Below the pieces are notes generated by a model. It worked only from the letters and a program-made list of their open reading frames with translations. It had not been told where the DNA came from and searched no databases. Both the position numbers and the translations under genes were made by a program. From Streptomyces lycii (lineage in GTDB: Bacteria; Actinomycetota; Actinomycetes; Streptomycetales; Streptomycetaceae), in contig NZ_WHPN01000271.1 in assembly GCF_009735685.1 (NCBI RefSeq), forward strand, positions 53,538 to 98,231: DNA of 44,694 bases. Direction: 5' to 3'. This document shows positions 33,768-42,912 of the stretch, one piece after another (position 1 is the stretch's first letter; every line of letters begins with the position of its first letter).

Positions 33768-34170
33768 GTCTGTACCCCTCGAGTGGATGTGTTGCCGGTT
33801 AACGAGCGGACGCCGCCAGGGTATTGAACCTGACATTCGAAGTGCCCCTATGACTTTCCAGGGTGCAACGAGGGCAACGGGTCAGCCCGACAGCCCTGTC
33901 CGGCCGGGGGCGGCTCGGCGGGCGGGCCCCGGTGTGCCTGCTTCGGTTCCTTGCCATGCGCGCCGGGCTGCCGCTGCGGGGAGCAGTGGTTTCCTGCAGT
34001 CCGTTTCGAGGGCGTGCTGGTCATGGCCGTGGCAGCCCGCATCGTCGAGGGAACTCCCTGGGCCGTGGGCCGAACGGCGGACGCGCCTGCCGCGCGTCAC
34101 CCCGGGGAAGAAGGGGCATCGGCGTCGAGGTTCACCTGCAACTGGGCCATCACCCGGGTTGCTGCTCGCT
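33768..34170. other. 403-base gap upstream of the secreted protein pair
   Basis: It should hold the promoter of the leftward secreted gene pair near 33770-33850, where the base composition is lower in GC. Beyond that the frames show no family features. Confidence 0.35.
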
Positions 34171-34548
34171 ATGGGCTCCCTGCACGTGGCGGTCGCGCCG
34201 GGCCGGCTCAGGGCGGTGCTGGAGCAGCCCCTCGAACGCTCCGGGGGCCTCCTCGGTGCGGCGCTCCACGAGGGCGACCGCGTCAAACTTCCCGACCGGG
34301 CCTGGCGTTATCGGGAGGTCCACGCCCTGCTGCGCCGCCTGGAGCGGGGGCAGTCGGATGACGATGCGCACACCCGGCGGGCGTTCTCGCTCCAGACGGC
34401 GTCGGTGCTGGGGCAGTTCATCGCGCTCGTCACGATCTGGCAGTTCTTCGTCGACCGGGGCGGCGGGCCACCGCAGGAGATCGGCATCGAGCACGGCGAG
34501 GGCCCGGCGGGCCAGAGCGCGGGGGACCAGGGGGCGGCCGGGCCGTGA
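34171..34548 (+). CDS. hypothetical protein
   Basis: This possible 125-residue protein begins MGSLHVAVAPGRLRAVLEQP, is polar and helical (PDRAWRYREVHALLRRLERG), and has a hydrophobic stretch near residues 82-98 (VLGQFIALVTIWQFFV), then a Gly/Glu-rich end. I do not recognise it. The aromatic and hydrophobic pattern favours this strand over the overlapping opposite frames. No ribosome site precedes the ATG, so the gene may be truncated at its 5' end. Confidence 0.45.
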   Translation: MGSLHVAVAPGRLRAVLEQPLERSGGLLGAALHEGDRVKLPDRAWRYREVHALLRRLERGQSDDDAHTRRAFSLQTASVLGQFIALVTIWQFFVDRGGGPPQEIGIEHGEGPAGQSAGDQGAAGP

Positions 34549-34650
34549 CCGGGCGGACGGGCGCCGGGGACACTCACCACGGCGCGCGCGGCGCCCGAAC
34601 GCCCGTCGCGGGCCAGGGTCTCCACCCAGCCGGCCCGCCGGGATGCCCTG

Positions 34651-35025
34651 TCAGTCGGTGCTCCTCCAGTAACGCCGCATGTCGGCATGCTTTCCCGCCT
34701 GTGCCTGACGGGCTTCCCATTCCAGTCGGCGTTCTTCGGCGTCTCGCTTGATGCTCTTCGACGCAAGGACGGCGAACACCAGAACGGCGGTCAGCAAGAC
34801 ACCGCCACCGCTCAACCCCGCGATCGGCCGGCTGGCGTCCAGTCCCAGGGCGCAGAAGTATCCGCCGGCGAAGCAGAGCGCGGCGGAGAAGCTGAGTATC
34901 AGGGTTGGTTTCGGTGCGACGATGAGCACGACGCAGTACGCCAGAGCCGCCAAGACGATCACAGTGATCAGCAACGCGTCCAGAGCGCTGTCCGGTGCCG
35001 CGAGGGTTGCCATGTCCGGCTGCAT
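34651..35025 (-). CDS. membrane protein, unknown function
   Basis: This 124-residue protein has three hydrophobic segments at about residues 15-36, 42-63 and 70-90, then a charged tail (SIKRDAEERRLEWEARQAQAG, ending RRYWRSTD). The family is not recognised. The alternating hydrophobic and charged parts support coding. It stands alone between the hypothetical gene at 34171 (convergent) and the epimerase gene (same strand, upstream). Confidence 0.7.
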   Translation of the reverse strand: MQPDMATLAAPDSALDALLITVIVLAALAYCVVLIVAPKPTLILSFSAALCFAGGYFCALGLDASRPIAGLSGGGVLLTAVLVFAVLASKSIKRDAEERRLEWEARQAQAGKHADMRRYWRSTD

Positions 35026-35161
35026 ACCCGCATTTTAGGGCTGCCGTGGAAGTCCGGTCCCAAGTGCACGGAGGACCGGGCCTCCGGCAGCAGCGGCCGC
35101 CCGCGGGGCACAGCGGCACACGGGACGTACCGTGCTCAGGTCGGCGGGTTCGTGCTTGGGC

Positions 35162-36106
35162 TCAGCGCTCGTGGCCCGCGCCGAGCCAGGATATGTAGTC
35201 GGCGGCGGCGCGTTCGGTGTCGTAGGCGGGCCGGTAGCCCGTGTCCTGCCGGAGGCGTGTGATGTCGAGGTGGCTCTGCGGGGTGCTCCCGCCCGCGGGC
35301 AGGTCGATCCGGGCGCCGGGAATGACTTTCCGGATCGCGGCGATGACCTCGGCGTTGGTCGTCGCACGGCCGGAAGCGACGTTGTAGGTGCTGTGGTTGA
35401 GTCGGTCCGTGAGCTGGAGGAGGGCGATGGCCCGGGCCGCGTCCTTGACGTAGCAGAGATCGATGGAGTCCTCGGCGTACGCGGGGGCGGGCAGCGAAGA
35501 GAGGTCCGGCTCGGTTCCGCGTACGGCCGCGTGGACGAGTTCGGGGGCGGCGAAGAACAGCGCGCCATGGGGTTCGAGCGGTCCCCAGATGCCGGAGATG
35601 CGGTGGTTGACGATCTCGATGCCGGTGGCATCGGCCAGGTGCCCGTTGAGCAGTTCACCGATCTTCTTGAAGGCCGGGATGAGGTGCCCGGAGTCCATGG
35701 GCAGGGGCATGTCCTCGGTGAGTGGTCCTCCGGTCCCGGCGCCGTAGACGCCGATCGTGCTCGCGACCCCCACGCGCCTCACGCCCCAGTCCTGCGCAGC
35801 CTGCAGGACGTTGAGCAGGCCGCCGATGGCCTTGCGGGCCGCTTCCACGGGCTGGTCGGGGCTCGGCGGCCAGGGCATGGATCCCGCGAGGTGCACGATG
35901 CCGGTGATGCTGTGGCGCTTGCCGACGTCGAGCAGCGCCCCCGGTTCGGTGATGTCGACCTGCTCCACCGCGACCGGCCTGTCGAAACGCCCGGCCGGAG
36001 GCTCGACGGCGCGGCGCTGGACCAGAACGCATTCCTCGCCCGCGTCCAGGAGGGCCTGGACGGTGTGGGACCCGATGAAGCCGAGTCCTCCGGTGACCAG
36101 AATCAT
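35162..36106 (-). CDS. NAD(P)-dependent epimerase/dehydratase-like extended SDR lacking the usual Tyr
   Basis: This 314-residue extended SDR has TGGLGFIG at residues 5-12, HLAG near 72-75 and the Ser-Thr pair at 116-117 (ASTIGVYG). At the expected YxxxK the sequence is HLIPAFKKIGE: Lys147/148 is present but positions 143/144 are Ile/Pro, so the catalytic Tyr is missing. NAD binding is likely; classical epimerase chemistry is doubtful. GAGGAG is 8 bases before the ATG. An array of three half-sites lies about 105 bases upstream, but no regulator gene is left beside it. Confidence 0.9.
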   Translation of the reverse strand: MILVTGGLGFIGSHTVQALLDAGEECVLVQRRAVEPPAGRFDRPVAVEQVDITEPGALLDVGKRHSITGIVHLAGSMPWPPSPDQPVEAARKAIGGLLNVLQAAQDWGVRRVGVASTIGVYGAGTGGPLTEDMPLPMDSGHLIPAFKKIGELLNGHLADATGIEIVNHRISGIWGPLEPHGALFFAAPELVHAAVRGTEPDLSSLPAPAYAEDSIDLCYVKDAARAIALLQLTDRLNHSTYNVASGRATTNAEVIAAIRKVIPGARIDLPAGGSTPQSHLDITRLRQDTGYRPAYDTERAAADYISWLGAGHER

Positions 36107-36883
36107 CTGAGAATCTCCTCATGTCGTGACGGGTGAGCTGCCGCTGGCCTCGATGGGCCGCGGGCAGAAGGGGAGGCCACCGGGTCTGGAGACACCCGGA
36201 TCGGAACCCTGTTCCGTTTACGTTACGGAACGTTGTTCCGTTTGGCAATCCCAACCGGGGAAAGGGCCTGGCGCTCGTACACCACCCGTCGGGCCGCGAC
36301 CTTCGGGTCCGGTTTTCGGGCATGACCTTCCGGCCGGGTGGTGGGGCGGCCTCCGGGCGGCCTTCCGGCTCCTGCTCGGAGTGGGCGCGCGGCGGTGTTC
36401 CCCTGCTCCACCGTGGCCTCAGCCGGCACCGGGGCGCGGCCCGCGACCGGGCCATGGGATGGCGGACCACCGTCACCACAACGGGTGGATGCCTTTGTCC
36501 GCTTGCCGCCGGGGCTTGGGCAATCTCTCCTGGCACGCGCCCTTTGCCGTACACCTCATTGCTCTTCCACCGAGCGCGGCCAGGCTGCTGGCCCTTCCTG
36601 TCTCTCCGGGACGGGATTCCGGTACGGAAGCCGACGAGGGGAGTGGTCGGCGGGAGGGGCGAGGGCTCCTGCGGCTGCTCCGCCGGCATCCCAGGCTGAC
36701 GGCTCGGTGCGGTCTGTGGGCGGGCCATCACCGTGCTCATGATGGTCCTGGCCCGGTTCCTGCCCCGCCGTCTGGACGAACGCGGCAGCCACAACACGCT
36801 CCTGGTCGCCGTGTACGGCACGGTCCTGGCCTCCGGCGGTGTGGGTCTTCCGCCCACGACAGGGGATTCGACGCCGGACTCCG
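36107..36883. other. 777-base gap: operator array, otherwise no sound gene
   Basis: The half-site array at 36211-36241 is described separately. A short rightward reading at 36739-36900 gives VLMMVLARFLPRRLDERG and LLVAVYGTVLASGGVG, which looks like a fragment of a membrane protein but is too short to call. The rest has no recognisable coding sequence, although a divergent regulator gene would be expected here. Confidence 0.4.
36211..36241. promoter_or_regulatory. three GTTCCGT half-sites upstream of the epimerase-like gene
   Basis: GTTCCGT at 36211-36217, its complement ACGGAAC at 36225-36231, and GTTCCGT again at 36235-36241 form two overlapping perfect dyads with 7- and 3-base spacers. This is the form of a TetR-type operator. 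It is AT-richer than the flanks and lies 105 bases before the leftward epimerase-like gene. Confidence 0.7.
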
Positions 36884-37430
36884 CTATCGGGGTTGGCTGA
36901 AGGTGCGTCGGCAGACGCCGGGTGTGGTGCCGAGCTGTGCCCGGAAGCGGCGGCGGAAGTCGACTGCCGAGGTGCGTCCGACGCGGGTGGCGATGGCTTC
37001 GACCGGCAGGTCAGTCTGTTCCAGCAAGACGCGTGCCGCGTTGATGTGTTGGCGGAGCAGCCACTGTCCCGGGCCGGTGCCGAGGTGTTCGGTGAACTGC
37101 CGGGGGAGGGGTCCGCCTGAAAAGCCCTGCGCGTTCGGCAAGCCGGTCGGGAGTCAGTCGGGTGCCGAGCCGGGAGGTGGCCCGCTCCAGCAGGGGTGCC
37201 AATGACTCCTCCGCTTTGGCCGGTGTGGGCGGGCTGTGCGGCGTATTGGAGTCGGGTGTCCTCCGGTGGGGCCGGCAGGAGCATGTTCTGGTCGATGTGC
37301 ACCCGAGGGAAGGCGGAGAGTCGGGCGGTGTCGCGCCAGTGCGTGGTGGCGCGGCGGCCGTCGAGGAGTCTGCTTTGCGTGAGGACGAAGGCTTCCGTAC
37401 GGATGGCCACGATCCGCGCCGGTGGGCAGT
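36884..37430 (-). pseudogene. broken GlxA-like AraC-family regulator
   Basis: Reading leftward, RIVAIRTEAFVLTQSRLLDG with RRATTHWRDTARLSAFPRVH matches the middle of the DJ-1/PfpI-like domain of GlxA-type regulators. A change of frame gives ESLAPLLERATSRLGTRLTP with DRLAERAGLF, the start of the AraC domain, and another change gives RQFTEHLGTGPGQWLLRQHI up to RFRAQLGTTPGV, its second helix-turn-helix. The N-terminal 100 or so residues and part of the middle are missing. The protein cannot be made intact. Confidence 0.8.
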
Positions 37431-37745
37431 CCGCAGCGCCAGGTGACGGCAGGTGGTGCGGGGGCGCCGGGCGGTGCGATGCGCAACACGCTGCCGCCGG
37501 TCGGGACGCCGGGCGAGGCGCCTGGGCGCGGGAGCTGGCCGGATGTGCCAGACGAGGCACGGAACAGTGGTGTGCCATGTCTGGCTTGTTCCGGCCCAAC
37601 TCCCTTTTGTCCGAAGTGGTTTGGCATGTACACGAACGGCGTATAGCTCGGGTGTGCGTTCGTGCAGACCTCGTACGGACGCCGTGTGTCCCATGTGAGC
37701 GAGACCCGCCAGGACAGCCATGTTTCCCACACGGAGGAGACCCCT
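37431..37745. other. 315-base gap upstream of the phospholipase gene
   Basis: TTTGGC near 37620 and TATAGC about 16 bases later are a possible promoter. GGAGGAG at 37733-37739 is the ribosome site for the phospholipase. No gene was seen. Confidence 0.4.
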
Positions 37746-38225
37746 ATGCGCCGCCGCGCCACCGCGCCTCTGGCCACTGCCGCGTTCGCCCTCGCCGCCG
37801 CACTGCTCCCGGCCGCCAGCGCCTCCGCCGCGCCGGCCGACAAGGCACAGATCCTCAGCAACTGGACACAGACGAGCGCCTCCAGCTACAACGCGTTCTT
37901 CGCCGCGAGAGCCGACCAGGGCAGCTGGAGCGCGTACGGCTTCGACTGGTCGACCGACGTCTGCTCCACCTCCCCCGACAACCCCTTCGGTTTCCCCTTC
38001 GCCAACTCGTGCATCAGGCACGACTTCGGGTACCGGAACTACAAGGCCGCCGGCACCTTCGAGGCGAACAAGGCCCGTCTTGACAGCGCGATGTACGCCG
38101 ACATGAAACGGGTGTGCGCCAGGTACACAGGCGCCACCAAGGCCTCCTGTGACGCGACGGCGTGGACCTACTACCAGGCGGTCGACAAGCTGGGTCGCGT
38201 CGTGGAGAGGGGCGCGGTCTCGTAG
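37746..38225 (+). CDS. secreted prokaryotic phospholipase A2
   Basis: This 159-residue preprotein has a signal peptide (RRR, hydrophobic core to about residue 25, cleavage near ASA-AP). The mature enzyme has the catalytic His-Asp pair in SCIRHDFGYRNY, an upstream FDWSTDVCS segment that supplies the Ca2+ site and one Cys, and further Cys at KRVCARY and ASCDAT for two disulfides. Length and order match Streptomyces secreted phospholipase A2, which cleaves the sn-2 ester of phospholipids outside the cell. GGAGGAG lies 6 bases before the ATG. It is flanked by a GlxA relic and an IS1380 relic and appears intact. Confidence 0.95.
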   Translation: MRRRATAPLATAAFALAAALLPAASASAAPADKAQILSNWTQTSASSYNAFFAARADQGSWSAYGFDWSTDVCSTSPDNPFGFPFANSCIRHDFGYRNYKAAGTFEANKARLDSAMYADMKRVCARYTGATKASCDATAWTYYQAVDKLGRVVERGAVS

Positions 38226-38289
38226 GGCGGTGTGCTCGCCCGACGGCTGGTGGAAGTCGACGCCCTCCGCGCCCGTCGCGCCCCCGCCG

Positions 38290-39476
38290 CGCCGGATGCG
38301 GTAGGTCCAGGGCGAGCTGGACGATCTCCAGCCAGATCTGGTTCTGCGCGGCGTCGTGCAGGGGGCAGGTTACGCAGTCCGGTGGCGCGGGCGGCACGGA
38401 TACGGTCCCCGGCGCGGGCACGGCGGCGGTGCCGCACCTCCAGCTCGGCGATCTCCGGGCCGGGGTGTTGGTGACGAAGCAGGTCAGCCGCAGTCCGTCA
38501 GCGTCCGTGAAACGCAGCTGGGCGCCGGGATGCGGCCGTTCCTTACGGGCGATCAGCCGCATGCCCGTCGGCCAGCCCTTCAGGACGTCCCCGTCGAGTT
38601 CGGAGACCCAGGTGCCGTCACGGATCTCGCCATCCGCCTCGACGGCCGGCGTCCAGGCCGAGGCCGGGACCTTCAAGACGGCCTGGCGGACGGCGTCGGT
38701 GAGGGGTATGCCGAGCGAGTACGACAGCCAGCGTCCACGCTGGGCGAGCCAGGCCACGAACTCATGGGTGCCGCCACCGAAGTCGGTCCGGGTCAGGGTC
38801 CGGCGCCCCCGTCGGTATTTCTTCGGCAGCTTGGGCCAGGGCCAGTTGGGCCGCCGTGATCTGATCACTCGCGGTGTTGCTGCCCGCGTTGCCGGGCCGC
38901 AGCAGGCCCGCGACGGGTTCTCCACCGCCTGCCGGGCTGTGGTCGGCGAACGCCATCAGCGGATGGTGCCCGAACGTCCGCTTCCAGGCCGCCGCGGCGT
39001 CCTGCTTCTCGGAATGGGCCAGCACCAGCCACCCCGTCGATGTCGACGACCACCGACCCATCGGCGTCCGGGGCCGCTGGGCCGGCCGCTTTCCAGACGT
39101 GTTCGCGGACCTGGGCTCGTGCGGTGCGGATCGCGGCCAGAGCCCTCGGCCCCGCCGCGGCGAGGGTGTCGACGAGCCGGGAGACCGTCGGATCGGAGGC
39201 CACCGGGCCGAACACGGCCGGCTCGGCCCGCAGCGTCCCCACGTCGCCCAGGCAGTCCCTGCCGAGCGCGACCGCGAGCGCCACATCCAGCAAGACCTTC
39301 CCCGGATCGTGCACCGCCCGGGGCCGGCGCCAGGGCGTCAGAGCCGCCGATATCGTCTGGTCCAGGCCGGTCTTGCGAACCGTCTCCACCAGCAAGACGC
39401 CACCGGCCTGCGAGACGACCGTCCGGCCGCGGCCCTCGACGCGAACACGCGGATAGGACCCGATACGCTTCTTCAC
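38290..39476 (-). mobile_element. decayed IS1380-family transposase gene
   Basis: Starting at the GTG at 39476 (VKKRIGSYPRVRVEGRG), the leftward frames give most of an IS1380 transposase in pieces: VVVDIDG with the first catalytic Asp, then after a frame change near 39030 SEKQDAAAAWKRTFGHHPLM and AGLLRPGNAGSNTASDQITA, then after another near 38850 LPKKYRRGRRTLTRTDFGGG and KGWPTGMRLIARKERPHPGA, and a last shift near 38450 before QNQIWLEIVQLALDL. It stops near 38290, lacking roughly the last 80 residues. At least three frameshifts make it inactive. Confidence 0.88.
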
Positions 39477-39845
39477 CCTGGGAAGTGCCTGCGACGGTGG
39501 CAGGAACAAGGACCTCGACAATCCTCTTTCTTGCTGGTCAGAGGCACTTTCCGCTTGTCTGACCGCCTGTCGGACACCCGGCCTCATGAAAGCCCGAGGC
39601 TAACGGGTCGCGTGTGCGATCACCCATCGGCCGCCCCAGCCAGTGAAAGCCCGGGGCCAGGGACGTCACGCATGCGTGGAGGCCGCCTGGTCAGCAGGTC
39701 GGAGCGACGTTGACTCTCCTGGAAGCCACCGGGCACGCCGCGCCTCACGTGGCAGAGCCAAGGTCCGCGGACGGGCCGGGCAGCCGTGCCGTTGCCGTGG
39801 TGGGCGACCCTCTGCCTTGCGATGCATCGCATCACACCCGGGAGG
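39477..39845. other. 369-base gap with IS1380 end sequences
   Basis: It contains the IS upstream region. TGAAAGCCCGAGG is at 39587-39599 and a variant TGAAAGCCCGGGG at 39644-39656; TCGCGTGTGCGATCACCC is at 39608-39625. The same sequences recur at 41685-41733. No gene was seen. Confidence 0.6.
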
Positions 39846-40994
39846 TCAACGCCAGTCGATGAAGACGGGTGTGCTCTCCAGTGCGGCGAAGTCGCCGCCC
39901 GGCTCGACCTTCTCGGGGGTGGAGCCGGGCGTGGTGTCGGTGATCCAGTGCTCGTAGAGGTCGCCGTCTTCGGTGATGAAGCTGATCTGCTCGCCGCCGG
40001 GAGATGCCGCCGTTGTGAAGAGTCTGTCGGAGTTTTCGGGCAGGATGGGCTCTCCGGGCTGGGCGTTGGGTCCCAGATCGACCCTGCTGTAGTTGGACAA
40101 CTCGGTGCACAGCACCGTGTCGTCGTCGACCCAGCCCACCGTTGTGCAGTCGGTGCCGATGACGTTGTCCTCCTCAGTCACCGTGCTCGCGAGGAACACG
40201 CGCTCCTGGGGCACCTTCACCACGCCTCTGCCGGTGGCCAGGTGCTGTCCATCCGGAGAGAGCGTGATGTGATCGCCCAACACGGCCTTGGTCGGCGTCC
40301 CCACCGTAGTGATCAAGTCACCGTACGGCACCCTCCCGTGGTCCACCAGTTCGTGGCCGCCGTCGACCGGCCGGCTCGCAACGACGGTCTCCTCGCCGTC
40401 GTTGTAGGTCAGCCAGACCGCGTCGCCCTCCGGCGAGAAGGCCGCGGCCTTCTCTTCAGGATCCTCTCCGAAGTCTGCTTCCGCTTCTCCCGTGAGGTCG
40501 GTGAACTTTCCTTGCCGGTCCACGTATCCGACGTGCGGATCTCCGGTCTGCTGGTCCACGGTCACCACCGCGATTTTCGTGAAATCCCGGTCGAACAGCG
40601 ACCTCATGCTGGAGATGTCGCCCTTCTCCGCCGGATGGCACAGCGCGGCGATCGCGGTGTCGTCCGTCATGCCCACAAGGGCTGTATCGGGCAGCCGGAA
40701 CTCCGTGTGCGCCACGTGCTTGAAGCTGCCGGGCTCCCAGCCGTCGACGGAGATCACCCCGCCGTACCAGTCGTCCGCCGTTTTCGTGCCGGGCGTGCAG
40801 CTGGCGCTGATGATCACGTCCTTCTCCGGGAACTCGTCCCCGATACCTTCCGGCTTATCCGCATCGTTGCCGTCCCCGCCCGCACGGGCACCGGAACCCT
40901 CAGCACCGGAAGGCTCCTCTTGCGAGCACGCCCCCACACCGCCAAGACACGCCAACGTCAGCAGCACACCACATGCCCTGGTAAAAGCACTCAC
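39846..40994 (-). CDS. lipoprotein with beta-propeller-like repeats
   Basis: This 382-residue protein has a lipoprotein signal (GVLLTLACLGGVGAC, lipid-attachment Cys near residue 24), a Gly/Ser/Glu-rich linker, then repeated strands of a WD40/TolB-like type such as AAFSPEGDAVWLTYNDGEE, ITLSPDGQHLATGRG and TTAASPGGEQISFITEDGDL. It is expected to be anchored on the outer face of the membrane; the partner is unknown. GTG at 40994 was chosen because it begins the signal peptide; longer in-frame reading is not protein-like. Upstream lies a hairpin that separates it from a relic gene. Confidence 0.88.
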   Translation of the reverse strand: MSAFTRACGVLLTLACLGGVGACSQEEPSGAEGSGARAGGDGNDADKPEGIGDEFPEKDVIISASCTPGTKTADDWYGGVISVDGWEPGSFKHVAHTEFRLPDTALVGMTDDTAIAALCHPAEKGDISSMRSLFDRDFTKIAVVTVDQQTGDPHVGYVDRQGKFTDLTGEAEADFGEDPEEKAAAFSPEGDAVWLTYNDGEETVVASRPVDGGHELVDHGRVPYGDLITTVGTPTKAVLGDHITLSPDGQHLATGRGVVKVPQERVFLASTVTEEDNVIGTDCTTVGWVDDDTVLCTELSNYSRVDLGPNAQPGEPILPENSDRLFTTAASPGGEQISFITEDGDLYEHWITDTTPGSTPEKVEPGGDFAALESTPVFIDWR

Positions 40995-41039
40995 CGGTTC
41001 CCCAACCCTCGCAAGTTTCGAACGGCACATGCACTGGAG

Positions 41040-41078
41040 CGCGCCGCCGCGAACGTCACCAGGACCCGCGGCGGCGCG
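41040..41078 (-). terminator. 12-base-stem hairpin
   Basis: CGCGCCGCCGCG (41040-41051) pairs perfectly with CGCGGCGGCGCG (41067-41078) over a 15-base loop. It lies after the stop of the endonuclease/exonuclease/phosphatase relic and 46 bases before the lipoprotein start on the same strand. Confidence 0.6.
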
Positions 41079-41212
41079 TGACAGGTTAGAGCAAGAACGC
41101 TGGGGGAGGGCCGGAGTTGGCCGGATACCGGGCCGCGGCGGGGCCGTCCGGCCAGTCGGCAGGCGTCGGGCGCGAACCACCGCATGCCGTGACCGGCGCC
41201 GAACGGAAGGCG

Positions 41213-41590
41213 TCAGCGGGGGCCGAGGTCCACGAGCACCGCGCGGTGGTCGGAGCCGTCGAGGTCATGGAAGGAACTCGCCGTCGGCGCCAGTGCGTCG
41301 CTGAGCAGGACATGACCAGGTCGGGGTGCGAGAAGCGCCGAGGGCCATGGTGCTGTCGCGCAGGCCGGTGTCGAGGATGTCGCGGAACGCTTCGTGAGCG
41401 GGCGGGTGCTGAGGATCGCGGAGCCCTCGGCCGGGTCGCCCCCGGCAATGACGCGGTACGGGTACGCCTCGCGCGGCGAGAACGCGTCCAGGGCCGTGGT
41501 GCACCGGACGTTTGCACTCCTGCAGCAGGGCGATGTCCGGCCGCTCTTCGCGCAGCAGGGCGAGTCCCGCGCCGGTCGCGTCGCCGAAGT
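41213..41590 (-). pseudogene. truncated endonuclease/exonuclease/phosphatase family gene
   Basis: Reading leftward from 41590, FGDATGAGLALLREERPDIA with LLQECKRPVH holds the first catalytic Glu of the EEP fold. After a frame change comes ALDAFSPREAYPYRVIAGGD with GSAILSTRPL, and the C-terminal signature GSDHRAVLVDLGPR followed by a stop. The middle of the protein is shortened and frameshifted. The 5' end is replaced by IS1380 end sequence at 41591. Confidence 0.75.
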
Positions 41591-41740
41591 GGACCCGATA
41601 CGCTTCTTCACCTGAGGAGTGCTTCTTTCCACGCGACGATCCGGACTCTGGACAAGCCCTATCGTTGCAGGTCAGCAGCGCTCTTCGCGTGTGCGATCAC
41701 CCCTCGGACGACCCATCCCGTGAAAGCCCGAGGTTATCAG
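41591..41740 (-). mobile_element. second IS1380 relic: 5' end only
   Basis: GGACCCGATACGCTTCTTCAC at 41591-41611 is identical to 39456-39476, the start of the transposase gene of the larger relic. TCGCGTGTGCGATCACCC at 41685-41702 equals 39608-39625, and TGAAAGCCCGAGG at 41721-41733 equals 39587-39599. Only about 150 bases remain, between two truncated genes. Confidence 0.75.
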
Positions 41741-41741
41741 C

Positions 41742-42573
41742 GACGCGCGTGAAGACTTCACCCTCCGCGTTACCTTCGGTGATCACGACTGGCGCGGCCG
41801 GCAGGAAGCCACGCTGTCCCTGCTGACCGGGCCCGACGCCTGCAATCGCGACGCTGACGGCATCGTCGTGGCCCGCACGAAGACGGGCAAGGAGACCACC
41901 GGTGCGGGCGGCATCCGTTTCTGGGCCGGGACCGCGGGGGACCCTTCTACATCGAGCCCACCGTCGTCAGTGCGGTCCGCACGTCCGTGGTGAAGGGCAA
42001 GGCCCTGGACCTGAGCGGCTACGACCCGGACAAGGCCAAGAACGCATTCTCCGACAAGAACGTCCAGACCATCGCGGTCGAGATCCCGGACGACTTCTTC
42101 CATGGCATCGCCACTGGGTACTGGGAGCCATCGCAGTACCCACCGACGCCGGCGAAGCCTGGCGCCAGACCGACCGCGCTGCCATCCCCCTGATCTCCAT
42201 GCTGTTCGGCTTCAACGAGGCTGACGACTACGGAGCCACCCAGCCCGCCGCCGACTACAGCACCTGGGGCAACCAGATCCAGAACAAGGTCGTCAAGGCT
42301 GTCGAGGCCAACGGGTGCCAGGGCGATGCCAAGCAGTACGCGGCCGAGGTTCGCGACCTCCTGACGCCGGACATCCTCCGCTACCGCATCGGCACGCGGG
42401 ACAGTTCACCGGTGGCCGCCGCAACGGACGCAACCTCGTCGAGGACGTCGCCGAAGAGATGTTCCAGATGGCTCTGCGCAAGACGGTAGACGGCGGGCTG
42501 GACGCGGACTGCGCGACCGGCAGGCTGCGCCAGGAGTTCCCCTACCTCAACAAGCCGGTGTCAGGGGCGGCCC
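41742..42573 (+). pseudogene. truncated, frameshifted DUF4331 protein gene
   Basis: The reading begins in mid-protein at DAREDFTLRVTFGDHDWRG, directly after the IS1380 end. It continues with TGAGGIRFWAGTAGDP, then in a shifted frame YIEPTVVSAVRTSVVKGKAL and DKNVQTIAVEIPDDFF, then in another LGAIAVPTDAGEAWRQTDRA and LISMLFGFNEADD, and finally GRNLVEDVAEEMFQMALRKT ending GRLRQEFPYLNKP. These blocks in this order match DUF4331 proteins, which are secreted and of unknown role. At least three frame changes and loss of the N-terminus make it inactive. Confidence 0.8.
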
Positions 42574-42657
42574 TCGCAGGTGACGGTCGCCCGTACGGCC
42601 CGGTACCGGGAACGCCTCCGGTGCCGGGCCGGCCTCGTGTTGGGGGAAGGGGATCTG

Positions 42658-42912
42658 GTGGATGAATTTCAGAGGGCGTGGCTGCTGGCCCAGCTCGGGC
42701 CGGATGCCGACCCGGCCGGCCTGGAGCGCCGGTTCTTCCGGCTGCGGTCGGTGCGCGCGGTGGCGCTGGAGGTGCTGGGAGAGCGGCGAGCGAAGCTGCT
42801 GGGCGATCCGCTGAAGGTCACCGTCGACGGGGGCGGTGACCATGGATCTCCAGGAGAACTTGCGCGGTATCGAGCGGCAGATCGAGCAGGTGCGCCAGGC
42901 GCCCGCCCCTGA
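42658..42912 (+). CDS. small hypothetical protein
   Basis: A GTG at 42658 with GAAGGGGA just upstream opens an 84-residue frame starting MDEFQRAWLLAQLGPDADPA, then ERRFFRLRSVRAVALEVLGE. The first 60 residues look helical and protein-like; the last 25 overlap the next small gene in another frame and look like shadow. I do not recognise a family. Confidence 0.4.
   Translation: MDEFQRAWLLAQLGPDADPAGLERRFFRLRSVRAVALEVLGERRAKLLGDPLKVTVDGGGDHGSPGELARYRAADRAGAPGARP

Noticed and set aside
36739..36900. 53-codon hydrophobic plus-strand frame
   Set aside because: A possible membrane protein fragment, but too short and without a recognised family to call a gene.
41086..41517. 143-codon minus-strand frame
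   Set aside because: It reads through the EEP relic in another frame and then into noncoding sequence with a terminator hairpin.
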